Assembly (NCBI GenBank): GCA_003024985.2
Contig: PXIH01S0023970.1
DNA from: Euperipatoides rowelli
Taxonomy: Eukaryota; Onychophora; Udeonychophora; Euonychophora; Peripatopsidae
Direction: 5' to 3' (one strand)
Length of the DNA stretch: 11,440 nucleotides
Part shown: positions 7,505 to 11,440 of the stretch, piece by piece
Layout: the number at the start of each line of letters is the position of its first letter
Numbering within the stretch: position 1 is the first letter of the stretch
Position numbers and translations under genes: made by a program
Notes under the pieces: model-generated
The model's input: only the letters and a program-made list of their open reading frames with translations
What the model was told of the DNA's origin: nothing
The model's database searches: none

Positions 7505-9655
7505 TATAAAATAACCAAGTGAATGACCATCAAATTTTTGACCTTTCCCTCAAAAGAAAACCTCTAGCTCACACTCAAGATCTATTGTGTGTATGTATAG
7601 TATATGTGTGCAAATATTTATTGCTTTAAATTTAAACTGTGATTTTATACCAAATCTTAACCCCTATATTTGAAAAAAAAAAAAAATATGTACTAAACAA
7701 CTCTATGAAATATTAAAATTTTATTAATTGTAAAACAAAGTTGTTAAAACATCTTACGGTATAATTATTTTAACAAACCAGAAAACTGAGATTTGCTCAG
7801 AACTGATGTAGAATTTGTTTAAAGTGTTTAAAACAAGAAGTATTTTTTTTACATTTATTACAATTTTTTTTACAGTTGTGACAATATCATTCAGAAGTTC
7901 CCTTTTTATAGTAATGTAATTTAGCAAGCTGCAGTTATAAATAACATTCCACTTTTAATAATGTAAAATATTTTGTTGACAAATATTCTTTAATGTTGGT
8001 GGGGGGGGGGAGGTATTTAATTTGTGTACTCATTCCAAATGCAATTTTATACTCTTTAAATTGTCCATCACCCTTTTTAAAAGAACCAAGAATTGATATC
8101 CAGTGGTCAATGCTCAATTAAATGAACTGGGTTGATGGACTGTTTTTTTAAGTACAGGTATATATTTTTTAAATAAGTAAGGCAATGCAGAATGTGAGTG
8201 CTTTCAGTCAAAACAAAATCCAACCCAGAACAGTTCATCAATGTATAACTAATCGGAAGATTAAAAAACAAAAATGCTTTAAACAAGAGTTTGACAGTAA
8301 TTTTTTTTAAGAGTGCAAGGTTAACTACTGTTACAGCATTGAAGAAATAACTACATTATCAAGACATTTTAAAATATTTGTTAATTGATTACTAGTGTAG
8401 AATAATAGTTACAAGATTTTTATTATTCATGGCATACAGTATGTGGAAGTTGGTAATTTAATGTTTTATTATAGTCCTGAAAAACTTTGTTTTACAGCAT
8501 CAGCTTGTATATTATATCGTCTTGTATCCAGTTTACTGTAAGTCTATTGCACCCCGTTTGATATCGGTGATGTTACAAAAAAAAAAAATGTTCAAGCTGT
8601 TTAAATTTTTTTCGAAGTTAAAGATCAATGCTGAACCATAATCAAAACAAGTCTTGCCTGACCAGTGACCACATAGGAAAATTATTTTCAAGACAAGAAA
8701 TGGTTTATTTAGCATTAGTCCTTTGGACAGCATAAAACTATTTGGTTAAACCATCAATTATTAAAAAAAAAAAGTTTATTTTGGATTTGGTTAACTCTAG
8801 GTCTAAATGTTCTATGTGCTGTCTAATGAAACTTCACATTTAGGAATGTCATGCAAGAACCTTTAATTTTGCCTTCACAGGTGAATAGGTTACACATTTG
8901 AATTTCAAATGAGTTCTATACAGTATATGATTTTACTTAATTTTTTTGTCCTAGAAACAAATATTCTTAAAAGACTACATGTTTTGTCTAGTCCAACATA
9001 TCCAATATCCTCATGTCATAAAATAATTATATGAGGAATTGCAATGTCATGAACATAAAATTGCATCTCCTTTACTAGCTTTACGATAAACCAATAAGAT
9101 TTGTAAAAGGAAATGGTCTGAACTCTCAAGGTTTGCCTTTATTTTCATTAGCTTGCAGTTTGCTTTGACAATGCAAGAATCTCTTCAAAAGAATTGTCAG
9201 CAGTATATTGACAACTTGGGGCATTCACAGGTTGCATGCAAGTACCTGATCTCTGCTTTTTCATAGTCAAAATTAAAAAAAAAAAAGCCCACCTGTCAAT
9301 ATTTTTTTTTCTAAGAATGATTAAGAGTATTGCATTAGGTGACCATTGAAAATCCTATTCCCTATAAATTAATTGTAAATGTTCTAATGCCAATTAATTG
9401 CTTAAAGTTTCTATTTCAAAACTGGAATGCTTAATCCTGCATCAGAATTTATTTTTTTTATAGAAGAAAATAGGAAGTTTAAAATTCTGACCTTTCTAAA
9501 ATAATAAGGCTTCAAAGCCTATACTATCAATACAATGGAGTTTTTCTTAGACATTAAATTAAAGATGATGTTCATTTAATAATAATAAAAAAAATCTGTT
9601 GAATCATACAAGGGTTTAGCTGTTGTAAACCAAGGAAACTTTCAATTTTTTTTAG
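7505..9655. other. Noncoding AT-rich DNA
   Basis: No supported gene. It contains a ten-base G homopolymer (8001-8010), an imperfect inverted repeat (8121-8141 with 8220-8241) and numerous A/T runs. Open frames of 60-66 codons on the minus strand (7935-8117 and 8533-8733) lack splice context and have low-information composition. Confidence 0.5.
8121..8241. repeat. Imperfect inverted repeat of about 20 bases
   Basis: AATGAACTGGGTTGATGGA near 8121-8139 resembles the reverse complement of the stretch at 8220-8241 (ATGAACTG, four extra bases, then GGGTTGGAT). Unpaired centre is about 80 bases. No longer arms or target duplication are visible. Confidence 0.3.
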
Positions 9656-9831
9656 TTGAAACTTACAAAATGGACTGTTACAGAGGTTTGAGGTTATACC
9701 AAACTGACAAATATACAGCTACCAGAGGAACTAAATATGTATTTTGTCATAAGGAAATATTGGCTCATTGCTGTCAGAATGATGTCCATATTTTCCTTGA
9801 AGCAAATTTAGGCTGTCACTTGGGTTTTTAG
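9656..9831 (+). CDS. Weak candidate coding exon, unidentified
   Basis: A T-run ending TTTTTTTTAG (AG at 9654-9655) precedes 57 open codons from 9658, ending in TAG at 9829-9831. The translation contains YKMDCYRGLRLYQTDKY and HKEILAHCCQNDVHIF, with five cysteines and a mixed, non-repetitive composition. An internal ATG at 9670 would give a 53-residue peptide if it were a start. No family is recognised, and an open run of this length is not rare in a window of this size. I list it because of the splice-site context only. Confidence 0.15.
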
Positions 9832-11440
9832 GCGGATATATAATGATCAGATTGTTACAATTCAAATATTTTATTTGACTTCTAGGTAGAATTTTTTTTA
9901 CTGGTTTTGATTCCTGAGAATCTGATANATGTAGGGCAATACCTCGATCACTATTTGTGACTTAGGCAAATGCCTCAAAGATCTTAGTCTTTTGAAATAA
10001 AACATGGTATGCATGATTGTACTTGAATTGTAATATTTAAACCATCAATTAATAATTAATTCATCTTCTGCGATATTAATTTGCCAAAATAACTATTTTC
10101 AAAATACATAATAAATGGCTCGTAGATTGCCAAAATCTAGTTTAAACTGTTATTCACAAAGTGGCTTTAAATATATATATAGAACCTCAACTCCAATATT
10201 GAGGGGTTATTTAAGAAAGCCCTGAAAAAGACACGATTTTAAAATGCCCTAAATACTTACAAAAATGGACATTACAAATTGAGATATTAGTGCACAATTT
10301 ACAGCATATCCCATTAACAATGCTACGATAATATTTAGTCTTAATTTCCTGAAAAATATGCAGTGGAGATAGTTTTTTTAATGAAGGCTGTACTACACCA
10401 TCGTGGCCGAAATACATCTATACATTTTATATACAGTAAATGCCTACTCTTGAAGCTTTGTTAACATGGCCAAATATACTGTAAACATATAATTTATAAT
10501 TCCTTCGTATATAACCTGTTTCATATTGTTTTTAAATCTTTATGATGTCTTTTATTGTAATGGGAATTTTCTTGAACGCTTTATCAAACCTTGCACTATT
10601 TCCACATTTAATGTTCAAAATTATATTGGCTGTATCTGCAATATATTTTAATTATGGAATTTTTAAATAGTAAACAATATAACAAAGTTCAAAACAGTTG
10701 GAAAAAACACTTGCTTTTATTAATTCAAATTATTTTTCAGTGTTTCAGTGCAAAGCATTTTCTTATTTCCATTATTAATAAAAAGGGTGCAAATTTCTAT
10801 AGAAAACTATTGATAAACAGTTCTAATTGACAACTTGTTACCCATCTTCAATTCAATGAACAGTTGAAAATGATTTACAGTAGATGTCTGATTTTCATGA
10901 ATCAAAGGAGATCACAATTTGAGATCGGTGAATAAATTCAACAAACAAAAATAACTTTTTTATATGAATATTATTTAATGTATAGTATATAAATACAGTA
11001 TATTGTATTTAGTTGTACATTTTATTTTTTCTTTATTTTTGTAAAACTACATATGTACAATATATACTGTAATTAATTATATTTAGAACTTCGTTTTTTT
11101 GTTGATATATGCACTTTATATAAGTCTTCTGTTGTTGAATAGTGTCTATTAAATGAATAAATATACTGCTGTGTTCCCCAAATAGGGTTCTTTGAGAAAG
11201 TTACATCTTTATATTTGAATATTTAAAAATAGGAATAAAAAAAAAACTATTGTACTGTAAGTGCAGCAATATATACTGTAATTGACTGCAGAAACTAAAA
11301 CCACACAGAAGATATTCTGGGGCAGTGCACTTAAACATGCACAGGTGATAGTGGAGCCATAATACGGCTGAAATTTAAGGTTAGGGTTCGTTAAGCTTTT
11401 AACAAGTTTAAATGGGTTCTGTTATCAAATTTAATCAGTA
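9832..11440. other. Noncoding AT-rich DNA with scattered TACWGTA words
   Basis: No supported gene or RNA. One ambiguous base (N) lies at 9928, just before this block ends its preceding context line. TACWGTA occurs at about seven places between 10430 and 11280. The final 150 bases are somewhat less A+T-rich but contain no convincing exon; GGTTAGGGTT near 11380 is a single telomere-like word only. Confidence 0.45.

Noticed and set aside
10211-10417. Minus-strand open frame of 68 codons starting with ATG
   Set aside because: No splice signals, no family resemblance, and a length expected by chance.

Overview
This window looks like animal nuclear DNA: strongly A+T-rich (about 70% by eye), rich in A/T homopolymers, with very short open frames flanked by intron-type splice signals and several degraded repeats. 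I see no prokaryotic gene, operon, rRNA, tRNA or CRISPR array. Species cannot be fixed from the sequence. A marine invertebrate or basal chordate is a guess from the overall repeat style, not a demonstrated result.

The best-supported coding segment is at 438-765 (+): a 3' splice site followed by 108 open codons, glutamine/proline-rich and then serine/asparagine/glycine-rich, ending in TAA. It is either the last coding exon of a gene entering from the left, or an internal exon, because a GTAATG donor overlaps the stop. Three further short segments look exon-like on splice context and residue composition: 6693-6874 (+), the best of the three, with a poly(A) signal about 100 bases downstream; 3955-4113 (-), an open 53-codon block bounded by an acceptor and a weak donor; and 9656-9831 (+), the weakest. 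None matches a protein family I recognise, and they cannot be assembled into one gene from this window. The 438-761 and 6693-6874 segments are not in compatible phase for direct joining.

The rest is noncoding. Clusters of interleaved TATACTGTATA-like palindromes lie at about 171-400, 3750-3950 and 4440-4530, and the odd palindrome TACWGTA recurs about 40 times across the window. A patch at 1527-2145 carries repeated AAGACC/GGTCTC-type words. A probable short non-autonomous Helitron lies at 6222-6402. A long imperfect inverted repeat at 7104-7450 could fold into a hairpin with arms of about 150-168 bases; it is the most striking structure here.

I found no convincing new multi-gene system. What deserves follow-up is the long hairpin, the TACWGTA enrichment, the Helitron-like element and the orphan exon-like segments.
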